Shown: one piece after another, positions 17,140 to 26,180 of the stretch
Position numbering within the stretch: position 1 is the stretch's first letter
How the letters are laid out: every line of letters starts with the position of its first letter
Assembly (NCBI GenBank): GCA_945882615.1
Contig: CAMCWK010000010.1
Span: 1 to 64,000 of the forward strand
Direction of reading: 5' to 3'
Source of the DNA: Rhizobium sp. Q54
GTDB lineage: Bacteria; Pseudomonadota; Alphaproteobacteria; Micropepsales; Micropepsaceae
DNA: 64,000 nucleotides
Made by a program: the position numbers and the translations under genes
The notes under the pieces: generated by a model
What the model saw: the letters and a program-made list of their open reading frames with translations, nothing else
The model's database searches: none
Told to the model about the DNA's origin: nothing

Positions 17140-18129
17140 CTATTTTGTGCTGAACATCCAGCGCATCACCGACGGCAGCAGCCAGCCGCCATGCACGTCG
17201 GAATGCGCGCCATCGCCCCACTCATGCCGCACGTCATAGCGCGGGCCGGTGTCCTTCTTTTCATCGGCATTGGCATTGGCCCATTGCAGCGCCGAGAGCA
17301 TCTGTTGGTTGGCCAGGAACCAGTTGCCGTGAATATTGTTCAGGTCGTGCGCGCCATCCTGCAGGAAGATGCGGATGGGGCGGATCGGGCTTTTGCGGAT
17401 CAGGCCGGGATAGTTGTCGCCGCCCACGATCACCGGCGTGGTGGCGGTGGCCGGGCGATAGCCGATTGAGGTGTAGCTGCCGATATAGCTGATCACATTG
17501 CCGAAGGCTTCCGGCTTGTTCCATGCCACCGTCCAGGCGCAGATCGCGCCGCTGGAGGTGCCGCCAATGGCGCGCTTCTTGGGATCGCTGGTGAAGGTGT
17601 AACTCTTGGCGACTTCAGGCAGCATCTCTTCGGTCAGGAAACGCGCATAGGTATCGTTGACCGCGTCGTATTCCTGGGCGCGGTTGTTGGGATTGCCGGT
17701 GCAGGCATAACCCTTGCAGCCCACAGGGCCCAGGCCATCGGGATACTTGTCGGTGCCCTTGTTGCCGGGTGTGATGAAGATGCCCAAGGTTGCGGGGATG
17801 TCGCCCTTGGCGATCAGGTTGTCCAGCACCACCGGAATGTTCAGCGGGCCTTGCGGATTGATGGCGCGCTGGCCGTCCTGGAAAACCAGCAGGTTGGGCG
17901 GGCTCTTGGCGTCGTAATTGGCCGGCACATAAATCCAGTAACGGCGCACGGTGTCAGCGATGATCTTGCTTTTGAATTCCAGCGGCCCGATCAGCTTGCC
18001 CTTCTTGACGCCAGGCTGCGGGATCGAGTCGGCGGTCGGGGGATATTCGCCCGGCTTGCGGGGCTCTGCTGCCAAGGCCGGTCCGGCCAGAACCGCCAAT
18101 GCCACAACACATGCTGTCCAGAATTTCAT
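17140..18129 (-). CDS. Exported esterase of the esterase-D / Fes type
   Basis: 329 residues with a signal peptide (FWTACVVALAVLAGPALAA). The alpha/beta-hydrolase domain shows RRYWIYVPANYD, LLVFQDGQ, a nucleophile elbow GTSSG within IGGTSSGAICAW, IFLQDGAHDLNN and HSDVHGGW, supplying candidate Ser, Asp and His. The family (PF00756) includes enterochelin, feruloyl and acyl esterases. A feruloyl or acetyl ester of plant material fits the neighbourhood but is inference. The gene has its own upstream region with a direct repeat at 18203-18228. Confidence 0.8.
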   Translation of the reverse strand: MKFWTACVVALAVLAGPALAAEPRKPGEYPPTADSIPQPGVKKGKLIGPLEFKSKIIADTVRRYWIYVPANYDAKSPPNLLVFQDGQRAINPQGPLNIPVVLDNLIAKGDIPATLGIFITPGNKGTDKYPDGLGPVGCKGYACTGNPNNRAQEYDAVNDTYARFLTEEMLPEVAKSYTFTSDPKKRAIGGTSSGAICAWTVAWNKPEAFGNVISYIGSYTSIGYRPATATTPVIVGGDNYPGLIRKSPIRPIRIFLQDGAHDLNNIHGNWFLANQQMLSALQWANANADEKKDTGPRYDVRHEWGDGAHSDVHGGWLLPSVMRWMFSTK

Positions 18130-18202
18130 CGTCCGCCCCCTATGGAATTTCCTGGTGGAATTTTTCCGGGAGTTTGCTGCATTTGGCGCACGGCCACAAC
18201 AG

Positions 18203-18228
18203 CCGACAATTGGCCAACCGACAATTGG
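18203..18228. repeat. Tandem direct repeat upstream of the esterase gene
   Basis: CCGACAATTGG occurs twice, at 18203-18213 and 18218-18228, 15 bases apart start to start. It lies 74 bases upstream of the esterase start. The 11-bp identity in tandem suggests an operator or a small duplication. Confidence 0.4.
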
Positions 18229-18244
18229 TCAGTGCAGTGCGAAA

Positions 18245-18472
18245 TCAGTGACCGCGCATCTCGCGCAGCCGACGCAGCTGGGCCTTGACCGCTTCGGTTA
18301 GGTCATAGCCGCTGCTGAGCTGGGCGCCGTCTTCCACCACATCTTCATACGGCCCGGCGGCGAAGCAGCAGGGACAGACGGCCAGGTCGTGAAACTGGGT
18401 CTGGGCAATGCGGATCAGCGATTCCTGGCAGTCGCCGCAACGAGCGGTCAGATAACTGTGAAATGGCTCCAT
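18245..18472 (-). CDS. Small four-cysteine (zinc-ribbon-like) protein of the kor operon
   Basis: 75 residues from the ATG at 18472, chosen because AGGAG precedes it; a longer frame from 18514 lacks a site. Two CxxC pairs, CGDC and CPCC, are about 20 residues apart, a spacing typical of a zinc ribbon or rubredoxin-like knuckle. The C-terminal half is charged and probably helical (LTEAVKAQLRRLREM). It follows korB by 46 bases on the same strand and no other gene intervenes, so it likely belongs to the oxidoreductase operon. I do not recognise the family. A role in iron-sulfur assembly, electron transfer or regulation would fit. Confidence 0.65.
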   Translation of the reverse strand: MEPFHSYLTARCGDCQESLIRIAQTQFHDLAVCPCCFAAGPYEDVVEDGAQLSSGYDLTEAVKAQLRRLREMRGH

Positions 18473-18518
18473 GACATTATGCTCCTGTTGGCAGCGAATG
18501 ACGTGGAACGGCAAGAAA

Positions 18519-19574
18519 TTAGCGATGGGCTGCGTTGAAGGCGTCCAGGCCGTTAGAGCCGGGGCAAAGTTGTTTTTCGGACATTAAATTCAGCGGCTGG
18601 TCGACGGTGTTCAGATTGGCATGCATGTCGGTGGCCGTGGCATCCATATAGATGAGCCCGGTGACCAGCTCGCCCGCCGCGGCGCGGCTTTGCAGATAGG
18701 CCATGGCGCCGATACGGTCATGGGGATCGTAATCGGCCGCCAGCTTGGACAGCCGCAATGTTGAACCATCATGCAGTGCGACCTCTTCGCTGGTGCCTGG
18801 CGCATACTCCACCGTGATCGCCTCGCGTGGCTCCATCAGGTCCAGCCGGTTCACCGCCTCGTTATGCTCGCGCACGAAATCGTAGGCCTTGGTCGAGCCG
18901 GCATGGTTGTTGAACGCCACGCAGGGACTGACAATGTCAATGAAAGCGGGCCCGGGATGGCTCATCGCCGCCATGATCAGCGGCACCATCTGGGCCTTAT
19001 CGCCGGAAAAGCTGCGGCCCACGAATGTCGCGCCCACCATCAGCGCCATGCTGACCAAATCCAGCGGCGAATCCAGATTGCTGCCGCCGGCCTTGCTCTT
19101 GGAGCCTTTGTCGGCGGTGGCGGAGAACTGGCCCTTGGTCAGGCCGTACACGCCGTTATTTTCGGTGATATAGACCATGTTCACGCCGCGCCGCACGCAG
19201 TGCACAAACTGACCCAGGCCGATGGAGGCGGAATCGCCGTCGCCGGACACGCCCATATAGAGAAGGTCGCGATTGGCCAGGTTGGCGCCGGTCAAGACCG
19301 ACGGCATGCGGCCATGCACCGAATTGAAGCCGTGGCTCTGGCCCAGAAGATAATCCGGCGTCTTGGAGGAGCAGCCGATGCCCGACAGTTTGGCGACCCG
19401 GTGCGGTTCGATGTTCAGCTCGAAACAGGCCTGGATGATGGCGAAGGAAATCGAGTCATGGCCGCAGCCGGCGCATAGGGTCGAGACCGAGCCTTCATAA
19501 TCGCGGTGGGTGAAGCCCAGTCTGTTCACCGCGATGCCGGGATGGCGCAGCTTGGGCTTGGCGATATAGGTCAT
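18519..19574 (-). CDS. korB: 2-oxoglutarate:acceptor oxidoreductase, beta subunit
   Basis: 351 residues. The thiamine-diphosphate subunit of the 2-oxoacid:ferredoxin oxidoreductase family: CAGCGHDSIS, GIGCSSK and SPCVAFNNH supply the four cysteines for one [4Fe-4S] cluster. GVSGDGDSASIGLGQFVH with the following NN is the ThDP/Mg motif. GFNSVHGRMPSV is the usual conserved loop. It catalyses oxidative decarboxylation of a 2-oxoacid to acyl-CoA with KorA. The fused partner and the sequence style favour 2-oxoglutarate, though pyruvate or branched 2-oxoacids are not excluded. The start overlaps the end of korA by 4 bases. Confidence 0.92.
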   Translation of the reverse strand: MTYIAKPKLRHPGIAVNRLGFTHRDYEGSVSTLCAGCGHDSISFAIIQACFELNIEPHRVAKLSGIGCSSKTPDYLLGQSHGFNSVHGRMPSVLTGANLANRDLLYMGVSGDGDSASIGLGQFVHCVRRGVNMVYITENNGVYGLTKGQFSATADKGSKSKAGGSNLDSPLDLVSMALMVGATFVGRSFSGDKAQMVPLIMAAMSHPGPAFIDIVSPCVAFNNHAGSTKAYDFVREHNEAVNRLDLMEPREAITVEYAPGTSEEVALHDGSTLRLSKLAADYDPHDRIGAMAYLQSRAAAGELVTGLIYMDATATDMHANLNTVDQPLNLMSEKQLCPGSNGLDAFNAAHR

Positions 19575-21397
19575 TCCGCGGCCTCCTTGGATTTCAGCGC
19601 AATGCGCTCGGCGATGGCCGAAATGATGAAGCGCGCGGTGATGGGGGTGCCGTCATAATGCAGGATGGAGATGAACCGCGCCGGGTCGATGCCGCATTCA
19701 TTGACCAGCAGGACGCGCATCTGGGCGTCGCGGTTCTGCTCGACCAGGAAAATCTGGTCATGGGCATTGATGAAATCCACCACCGCATCGCTGAACGGGA
19801 AGGCGCGCAGCCTCAGCGTATCCATATGGACGCCATCATTCTCCAGGGCTGCCAGCGCCTCGTTCATCGCCGCGCTGGTGGAGCCGAAATAGATCACCCC
19901 GGTCTTGGCCTTTTCCCGGGCGCGCCGGACGATGGGCGCGGGCACCAGGGTCTTGGCGGTTTCGAACTTGCGCAGCAGCCGCTGCATATTGTCCTGATAA
20001 ACCGCGCCTTCCTCGCTGTATTTGGCGAAGCGGTCGCGGCTGGTGCCGCGGGTGAAATAAGCGCCTTTGGTGGGATGGGTACCGGGCAGGGTGCGCCAGG
20101 CAATGGCGTCGCCATCCACATCGAGATAGCGGCCGAAGATCTTGCCTGATTCCAGCTCTTGCGCCGTCATCACCTTGCCGCGGTCATAGACCTTGCTGTC
20201 GTCCCAGGTGAAGGGCTCGCACAGCCAGTCATTCATGCCGATGTCCAGGTCTTCCAGCACAAAGACAGGCGTCTGCAGCCGCTCCGCCAGATCGAAGGAC
20301 AAGGCGGAGAATTCAAACAGCTCCTTGGGATCTTCGGGCAGCAGCAGCACATGCTTGGTGTCGCCATGAGAGGCATAGGCGCTGATCAACAGATCGGCCT
20401 GCTGAGTGCGCGTGGGCATGCCGGTGGAGGGGCCGCCGCGCTGCACATCGATGATCACGGCCGGAATTTCCGCGAAATAGGCCAGGCCGAGAAATTCCTG
20501 CATCAGGGAAATGCCCGGACCGCTGGTGGCGGTGAAGGCGCGCGCGCCGTTCCAGCCTGCGCCGATCACTGTGCCGATGGCCGAAATCTCGTCTTCGGAC
20601 TGCACAATGGCGAACTTGTGCTTTCCGGTCTCCGCATCCACCCGGTAGGTCTTGCAATGCTGGGCGAAGGCTTCCGCCACCGAGGTTGACGGCGTGATCG
20701 GATACCAGGCCGCCACAGTGGCGCCGCCATAGACGCAGCCCAGTCCGGCCGCATCATTGCCGTTGACGAAGATACGGTCGCCGACCGCATCGGCTTTCTC
20801 GATTTTCAGTCCGCAGGCGTCGCCGAGATTGTCGCGTGCATAATCACGGCCCATGCGCAGTGCCTGCTGGTTGGGCGCGATCAGCTTGTCCTTGCCCTTA
20901 TATTGTTCGCCGATCATCTGCTCCAGGATTGCATGGTCGATACCCAGAAGCTGGGCCAGGGCGCCGACATAGATGATGTTCTTGAACAGCTGGCGCTGGC
21001 GCGGGTCGCTGTAGGCCGCATTGCTGATTTCGGTCAGCGGCATGCGGATGATGCTGATGTCGTCACGCAGGCGCGACATCGGAATGGGCTTTGAGGAGTC
21101 GTAGAACAGATAGCCGCCGGGATCGATTCCGGCGATGTCCTTGTCCCAGGTCTGGGGATTCATCGCCGCCATCAGGTCAACGCCGCCGCGCCGGCCCAGC
21201 CAGCCCTTGCCCGAGACGCGCACTTCATACCAGGTCGGCAGGCCCTGGATGTTGGAGGGGAAAATGTTGCGCGACGCCACCGGCACGCCCATGCGCAGGA
21301 TGGAGCGCGCGAACATCTCGTTGGCCGAAGCCGAGCCCGAACCATTGATGTTGGCGAATTTGACGACGAAATCGTTGACGGGCTTTAGCGGTGACAT
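19571..21397 (-). CDS. korA: 2-oxoglutarate:acceptor oxidoreductase, fused gamma-alpha subunit
   Basis: 608 residues from the ATG at 21397; an ATG at 21490 is in frame but lies deep inside the upstream gene. Residues about 1-190 are the gamma domain (VVKFANINGSGSASANEMFA, SGKGWLGRRGG). The rest is the alpha domain, with YPITPSTSVAEAFAQHC, ATSGPGISLMQEFLG, VQRGGPSTGMPTRTQQADLL and the C-terminal transketolase-like part (FLVEQNRDAQMRVLL). The gamma-alpha fusion is the form found in many proteobacterial and actinobacterial KGOR enzymes. The gene overlaps the upstream flavo-iron-sulfur gene by 13 bases, so the operon is tightly coupled. Confidence 0.92.
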   Translation of the reverse strand: MSPLKPVNDFVVKFANINGSGSASANEMFARSILRMGVPVASRNIFPSNIQGLPTWYEVRVSGKGWLGRRGGVDLMAAMNPQTWDKDIAGIDPGGYLFYDSSKPIPMSRLRDDISIIRMPLTEISNAAYSDPRQRQLFKNIIYVGALAQLLGIDHAILEQMIGEQYKGKDKLIAPNQQALRMGRDYARDNLGDACGLKIEKADAVGDRIFVNGNDAAGLGCVYGGATVAAWYPITPSTSVAEAFAQHCKTYRVDAETGKHKFAIVQSEDEISAIGTVIGAGWNGARAFTATSGPGISLMQEFLGLAYFAEIPAVIIDVQRGGPSTGMPTRTQQADLLISAYASHGDTKHVLLLPEDPKELFEFSALSFDLAERLQTPVFVLEDLDIGMNDWLCEPFTWDDSKVYDRGKVMTAQELESGKIFGRYLDVDGDAIAWRTLPGTHPTKGAYFTRGTSRDRFAKYSEEGAVYQDNMQRLLRKFETAKTLVPAPIVRRAREKAKTGVIYFGSTSAAMNEALAALENDGVHMDTLRLRAFPFSDAVVDFINAHDQIFLVEQNRDAQMRVLLVNECGIDPARFISILHYDGTPITARFIISAIAERIALKSKEAAE

Positions 21398-23250
21398 GCG
21401 TACCCCGTCTTGGGCGCGTTCAGCAGGAACTTCTGCATGTCCCAGGCGCCGGTCGGGCAGCGCTCGGCGCACAATCCGCAATGCAGACAAAGGTCTTCAT
21501 CCTTGGCCATGATGCGCCCGGTCTTGAGGGCACTGGAAATATAAAGATCCTGCTCCTTGTGCAGCGATGGCGCGGTCAACCGCCGGCGCAGGTCTTCTTC
21601 ATCGCCATTGGCGGTGAAGGTGATGCAGTCCATCGGGCAGATATCGACGCAGGCATCGCATTCGATGCATTTGGGCGTGTCGAACACGGTCTGCACGTCA
21701 CAGTTCAGGCAGCGTTCGGCTTCCGCGAAAGCCTGGCTCAGGTCAAAGCCCAGCTCCACCTCCAGCTTCACATCCTTCAGGGCCTTTTCGATCGGGGCGT
21801 GCGGCACCTTGAAACGATGGTCGTTGGAAATGTCATTGTCATAACTCCATTCGTGAATCCCCATCTTCTGGCTGCTGAGATTGACCAGCGGCGAGGGACG
21901 CTGGGCCATGTCCTTGCCCTGGCAGAGCAGGTCGATGGAGATCGCGGCGTCATGGCCATGCGCCACCGCCCAGATGATGTTCTTGGGTCCGAAAGCGGCG
22001 TCGCCGCCGAAGAACACCCGGGGGTTGGTGGACTGGAAGGTGCGCGGATCGACGCGTGGCATGTCCCACTGGTCGAATTCCAGGCCCAGATCGCGCTCGA
22101 TCCAGGGAAAGGCATTTTCCTGTCCCACCGCCACCAGCACGTCATCGCATTCCATCACCACATCAGGCTCGCCCGACGGCACCAGGTTGCGGCGGCCCTT
22201 GGCGTCAAACTCGGCCTTCACTTTCTGAAAGCGCATGCCGGTCAGCTTGCCGTTGGTGTGCAGGAACTCCCTGGGCACCAGGAAATTGTGGATCGGGATG
22301 CCCTCCTGCATCGCGTCCTCCTTTTCCCAGGGGCTGGCTTTCATTTCGTCGAAGCCGGAGCGCACCACGACATTGACCTGCTGCCCGCCCAGCCGCCGCG
22401 AGGTGCGGCAGCAATCCATCGCGGTGTTGCCGCCGCCCAGCACGATCACGCGCTTGCCGATCTTTGTGGTGTGGCCGAACGATACCGAGGACAGCCAGTC
22501 GATGCCGATATGGATGTTAGCCTTGGCCTGCGCACCACCTGGAAGCTCCAGTGCCCGTCCGCGCGGCGCGCCGCAGCCGACAAAGATGGCGTCATAGTCC
22601 TCAGCCAACAGCGCCTTCAGCGAGTCGATCTTCTGGCCCAGCCGCAATTCCGGCTGGAGATCGAGAATGTAATTCACCTCTTCGTTCAGAACCGTTTCCG
22701 GCAGGCGGAATTTGGGAATCTGGGTGCGCATCATGCCGCCGGCCGCGCCATCGCCGTCATAGAGGACGACGGTGTAGCCCAGCGGCAGCAGGTCGCGCGC
22801 CACGGTGAGCGAAGCGGGGCCCGCGCCGATCAGCGCCACCCGCTTGCCGTTCTTCGCGGCTGCCGGCGCCGGCATGCGCGCTTTCACATCGTCCTTGTTG
22901 TCGGCGGCGACGCGCTTGAGGCGGCAGATGGCGACGGGCTCGGCCTTCTTGGTCACTTCCTCGACGCGGCCACGCCGGCAGGCCGGCTCGCAGGGCCGGT
23001 CGCAGGTGCGGCCCAGCACGCCGGGAAACACATTGGAATGCCAGTTGACCATATAGGCGTCGGAATAACGCCCGGCGGCGATCATGCGGATATATTCGGG
23101 CACCGGCGTATGGGCGGGGCAGGCCCATTGGCAGTCCACCACCTTGTGGAAATAGTCGGGATTGGAAATATCGGTGGGCGCCATGCCCGCCACGGACAGC
23201 CGACTGTTCCGCGCGCCCGAAGGGGGCGTTTGCACTGCTGGACTACTCAT
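21385..23250 (-). CDS. FAD/NAD(P)-binding iron-sulfur oxidoreductase of the kor operon
   Basis: 621 residues from the ATG at 23250. Order: an N-terminal dihydropyrimidine-dehydrogenase-type iron-sulfur domain (CQWACPAHTPVPEYI, CDRPCEPACRRG); an FAD motif VALIGAGPASL; an NAD(P) motif VIVLGGGNTAMD; and a C-terminal ferredoxin domain with CIECDACVDICPMDC and CLHCGLCAERCPTG, two [4Fe-4S] clusters. It resembles the glutamate-synthase small-subunit family. Placed first in the operon, it very likely passes electrons from KorAB to NAD(P)+, or the reverse, as in the 2-oxoglutarate:NADP+ oxidoreductase described biochemically from Azoarcus evansii. That parallel is from memory. Translation couples to korA by overlap. 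Confidence 0.88.
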   Translation of the reverse strand: MSSPAVQTPPSGARNSRLSVAGMAPTDISNPDYFHKVVDCQWACPAHTPVPEYIRMIAAGRYSDAYMVNWHSNVFPGVLGRTCDRPCEPACRRGRVEEVTKKAEPVAICRLKRVAADNKDDVKARMPAPAAAKNGKRVALIGAGPASLTVARDLLPLGYTVVLYDGDGAAGGMMRTQIPKFRLPETVLNEEVNYILDLQPELRLGQKIDSLKALLAEDYDAIFVGCGAPRGRALELPGGAQAKANIHIGIDWLSSVSFGHTTKIGKRVIVLGGGNTAMDCCRTSRRLGGQQVNVVVRSGFDEMKASPWEKEDAMQEGIPIHNFLVPREFLHTNGKLTGMRFQKVKAEFDAKGRRNLVPSGEPDVVMECDDVLVAVGQENAFPWIERDLGLEFDQWDMPRVDPRTFQSTNPRVFFGGDAAFGPKNIIWAVAHGHDAAISIDLLCQGKDMAQRPSPLVNLSSQKMGIHEWSYDNDISNDHRFKVPHAPIEKALKDVKLEVELGFDLSQAFAEAERCLNCDVQTVFDTPKCIECDACVDICPMDCITFTANGDEEDLRRRLTAPSLHKEQDLYISSALKTGRIMAKDEDLCLHCGLCAERCPTGAWDMQKFLLNAPKTGYACHR

Positions 23251-23530
23251 ACGCTGACTGCTTCCCCAATGACTGCCCCGATACGAGACCAACGTCTGGA
23301 TACTTATTCAGCTATGTGCGCGGCTGTTGTTGGTCCTGGTGTTCTTTGTTCTTATGCGGCTGTCCGGAAAAAGAGCCGGTGTTTCCTGCCGCCATACTAG
23401 CGAGGGCAGGGGCGGTGCAAAAGTCCCGGCTGGCTCTATTCGGGCCCCGACCGGCAAATTATCTGCTTTTACAACGCGTTAGATTGCAGATCGCGAACAA
23501 AAGGCGCGCCCGGCGCCGCAGGGGGAAGAG

Positions 23531-24547
23531 ATGTACAAAGTCTTGAATTGGAAAGTCTGCGCCAGCGTCGGCCTTGCTCTGTCCTTGTGCCTGATGTTGC
23601 CGGCGGCGGCACAGGCGCCCGCGCCCTTTGTGGTCGAGCCGCCCAGCAATGAAGAAGTCGGAATTTCGATCGACCGTTACATCGGCAATCCCGCCATTTC
23701 GCCGGCCAAGATCAGCCATGACACGATGTACACCCAGCGCATTTTCGGGGAAGGCGACAAGTTCACCGGCAGCGCAGGCAATATCCTGGCCCCCGGCCAG
23801 CAGACCGACCTGGCGACCTTGCTGCCGCGCGACGTTACCTCGCTCTTCACCACCAGGAAGCAGCTGATTTTTTATGTCATCAGCGGCAAGGGACGGCTGG
23901 ACGATGGCCGGCGCTATTGGGACCTGCATGACGGTGTCGGCGCGGTGGTGCCGGCCAATCTGGCGCACCGCCTTTCCAACATCGGCGACGAGCCGCTCAA
24001 GATGATCATGTATTCCTTCACGCCGTGGCCCGGCGCGCGGGTGATGAAGGAGATTGTGGTGAAGGACAGTCACAAGCTTCTGATGATCGAGAACAATGTC
24101 CATTGGCAGCACAACGCCAAACTGCTGTTCGGCCCCGAATATGGCGTGGGCCGGGTGCTGGTGATCACGTTTGGGCCGATGACCATCGCCGGTCCCCATG
24201 CCAGCCCCGACAACCCCGATCCGAAGGGCGGCGGGGTGCAATGGATCAATGTCAGCGACAGCAAGATGATCATGCAGCTGGGCAGCGAGATCCGGCACTG
24301 GCCGCTCTATGCCGGCTTCATCACGCCGCAGAATGCCAAGACGGTACACGGGCGTTTGAATGTCGGTGACACCATCGCCACCACCCTGTTCATTTCCGGC
24401 GGCGGGCTTCCCAATCCAGCCGCGGCCGAAAATGCGCCGCCGCCAAGCTTCTGGCACGACCCGCCGCTGCCGGGCGAAATGGCCAGCGAGCAGATCGCAA
24501 AATCTTACTACGACGCTGCGATCCCTGGCCGGCCGCTGCCGAAATAG
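23531..24547 (+). CDS. Exported cupin-domain protein
   Basis: 338 residues. The signal peptide covers about residues 1-29 (LALSLCLMLPAAAQA). A cupin barrel is visible in LIFYVISGKGRLDDGRRYWDL, read over its core, followed by VPANLAHRLSNIGDEPLKMI (His metal ligand region). A second, weaker half (LVITFGPMTIAGPH, WPLYAGFITP) may form another barrel. The protein ends with a Pro-rich segment. Dioxygenase, isomerase or binding roles are all possible. It stands alone on the plus strand after the divergent kor operon, with two hairpins downstream. Further exported cupins occur at 42048-43494. Confidence 0.75.
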   Translation: MYKVLNWKVCASVGLALSLCLMLPAAAQAPAPFVVEPPSNEEVGISIDRYIGNPAISPAKISHDTMYTQRIFGEGDKFTGSAGNILAPGQQTDLATLLPRDVTSLFTTRKQLIFYVISGKGRLDDGRRYWDLHDGVGAVVPANLAHRLSNIGDEPLKMIMYSFTPWPGARVMKEIVVKDSHKLLMIENNVHWQHNAKLLFGPEYGVGRVLVITFGPMTIAGPHASPDNPDPKGGGVQWINVSDSKMIMQLGSEIRHWPLYAGFITPQNAKTVHGRLNVGDTIATTLFISGGGLPNPAAAENAPPPSFWHDPPLPGEMASEQIAKSYYDAAIPGRPLPK

Positions 24548-24620
24548 CCGGGGAAACCCCGGTTTGCTGCGCCTGCGATAGGGAGTTCCGGAGGGGTGCG
24601 ACAGGTGACCGCACCCTTTT
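24548..24620 (+). terminator. Tandem hairpins after the cupin gene
   Basis: A 6-bp GC stem with a 3-nt loop at 24548-24562 (CCGGGGAAACCCCGG) is followed by TTT. A second hairpin at 24594-24616 has a 7-bp perfect stem and a 9-nt loop, and TTTT at 24617-24620. The second is the better intrinsic terminator. Both lie between the cupin gene and the DUF2189 gene. Confidence 0.65.
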
Positions 24621-24730
24621 GCCCGGCTATGCTTTTGCCCATCTGGAAACGGTTGCGCGGCACTCCGCGACCCGACGGTGACGTCACCGCCAGGCGCGAC
24701 ATGCGCGTAACCCCATTTTGGGAGAGCGCG

Positions 24731-25597
24731 ATGACGATCAGAAATCCGATTGAATGGAGTGGTGCGCAGTTTGTCTCTGCGGCCCATGCCGCCAGTTCGT
24801 TTCAGCGCTCGATCGAGCACATGCAGGACACTGCGCATTCCCCCGCGCCGACGGTGCGCCGCATCAGCAATGCCGATGTGTACCGGTCGCTGCGCCAAGG
24901 CTTTGACGACTTCACCGCCTATCGCAGCGATGTGCTGTTCCTCTGCGCCACCTATGCGCTGGTGGGGCTGGTGATGGCGCGGCTCGCCTTCGGCATGGAC
25001 CTGCTGCCGCTGCTATTCCCGCTGGCTTCGGGCTTTGCCATTGTCGGCCCGCTGGCCGCGGTCGGCCTGTATGAGATGAGCCGCATGCGCGAACGCGGTA
25101 TGGAGGTTGGCTGGGCCAACGCCTTCGACGTGCTGAAGGCGCCTGCCGTCGGCGGCATCGCCGCACTGGGACTTCTTCTGATTGCCTTGTTCCTGGTCTG
25201 GCTGGGAACGGCCTGGGCCATCTTCCAGGCCACGATGGGCCCGACGGTGCCCACCGCCCCGATGGCTTTTGTGAATGACGTGCTTTTCACCGCACAAGGC
25301 CAGACCATGATCGTGGTCGGGGTCGGCGTGGGTTTTGTCTTTGCCCTGCTCGCGATGATGATGAGTGTGGTGTCCTTCCCGCTGCTGCTGGACCGTGATG
25401 CGGGTCTGGATACCGCGATCCGCACATCGTTTCGCGCTGTCATCGCCAATCCCGCGCCGATGGCATTGTGGGGCGCGATCGTGGCGGCGGCGTTGATTGC
25501 CGGCTCGGCGCTGTTCTTTGTGGGGCTTGTAGTGGCGGTGCCCGTGCTGGGTCATGCCACATGGCATCTGTATCGCAAGCTGGTGGCGCCTGACTGA
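24731..25597 (+). CDS. DUF2189 integral membrane protein
   Basis: 288 residues from the ATG at 24731, which has GGAGAG upstream; an earlier GTG-type start at 24596 would fall inside a terminator hairpin. A soluble N-terminus of about 70 residues is followed by five or six membrane segments (FLCATYALVGLVMARLAFG, FPLASGFAIVGPLAAVGLYE, and others), with an RMRERG cytosolic loop and MMMSVVSFPLLLDRDAGLD. This order matches DUF2189 proteins of Alphaproteobacteria, sometimes annotated near cytochrome oxidase biogenesis. Function unknown. It stands alone between a terminator and a response-regulator gene. Confidence 0.75.
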   Translation: MTIRNPIEWSGAQFVSAAHAASSFQRSIEHMQDTAHSPAPTVRRISNADVYRSLRQGFDDFTAYRSDVLFLCATYALVGLVMARLAFGMDLLPLLFPLASGFAIVGPLAAVGLYEMSRMRERGMEVGWANAFDVLKAPAVGGIAALGLLLIALFLVWLGTAWAIFQATMGPTVPTAPMAFVNDVLFTAQGQTMIVVGVGVGFVFALLAMMMSVVSFPLLLDRDAGLDTAIRTSFRAVIANPAPMALWGAIVAAALIAGSALFFVGLVVAVPVLGHATWHLYRKLVAPD

Positions 25598-25683
25598 TGC
25601 GACGAGGTTCCATGAGTTAACGCTGCAACCATGGACCTGCCGAAGGCGTTGACCCTATAGCTGTACAAACCAGTTTCGCGGGG

Positions 25684-26058
25684 ATGCTTATGGGTCCGCA
25701 GGTTCTCATCGCAGAAGATGAAAAGCAGCTTAGAGAACTGCTAACCGAAGCATTGGAGAGCAGGAACCTGCGTGTCGCCCAGGCGGCTGATGGCGTCGAA
25801 GCGCTGGGCATGCTGGAGGGGCGCTCCAGCATTCAGCTCCTCCTCTCCGACATCCGCATGCCGCGCATGAACGGGTACGACCTCGTCGAAAAGGCGCTGG
25901 CGCTCAGTCCCGAACTTAAGGTGCTGATGATGACCGCCTATGCCGAAGATCACCCGCCGGCCTCGGCGCTCAGAGCGCGCGAAATTCGCACCCTGCGAAA
26001 GCCGTTCGATCCGGACAGACTCTGCGATCTGGTGCACGAGATGCTCTCCCGCCCCTGA
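25684..26058 (+). CDS. Single-domain response regulator, CpdR-like
   Basis: 124 residues comprising only a receiver domain. Acidic pocket AEDE near the N-terminus, phospho-acceptor Asp in LLLSDIRMPRMNGYDL, Thr in MMTAYAE and Lys in LRKPFDPDRLCDLV are all present, so the phosphorylation site is complete. Resemblance to CpdR, the ClpXP adaptor-type regulator of Caulobacter and other Alphaproteobacteria, is good in length and in the PRMNG region, but CheY-type roles remain possible. An ATG two codons downstream (25690) fits the GGGG ribosome site better. No kinase lies nearby. Confidence 0.8.
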   Translation: MLMGPQVLIAEDEKQLRELLTEALESRNLRVAQAADGVEALGMLEGRSSIQLLLSDIRMPRMNGYDLVEKALALSPELKVLMMTAYAEDHPPASALRAREIRTLRKPFDPDRLCDLVHEMLSRP

Positions 26059-26180
26059 TCTGCGGGCGATAGTCTTTGAAATATCACGCCAAACACCAAC
26101 TCCGGTTCCTTGTCAGGACCGGACTTTGGGTTAAGCTTGCCCCAGGCCGGCCCGTAAGAACCGGCTTTGGGGAGGGGACA

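Noticed and set aside
21391-23400. 669-codon frame antisense to the flavo-iron-sulfur gene
   Set aside because: Antisense shadow of a gene with FAD, NAD(P) and ferredoxin motifs.
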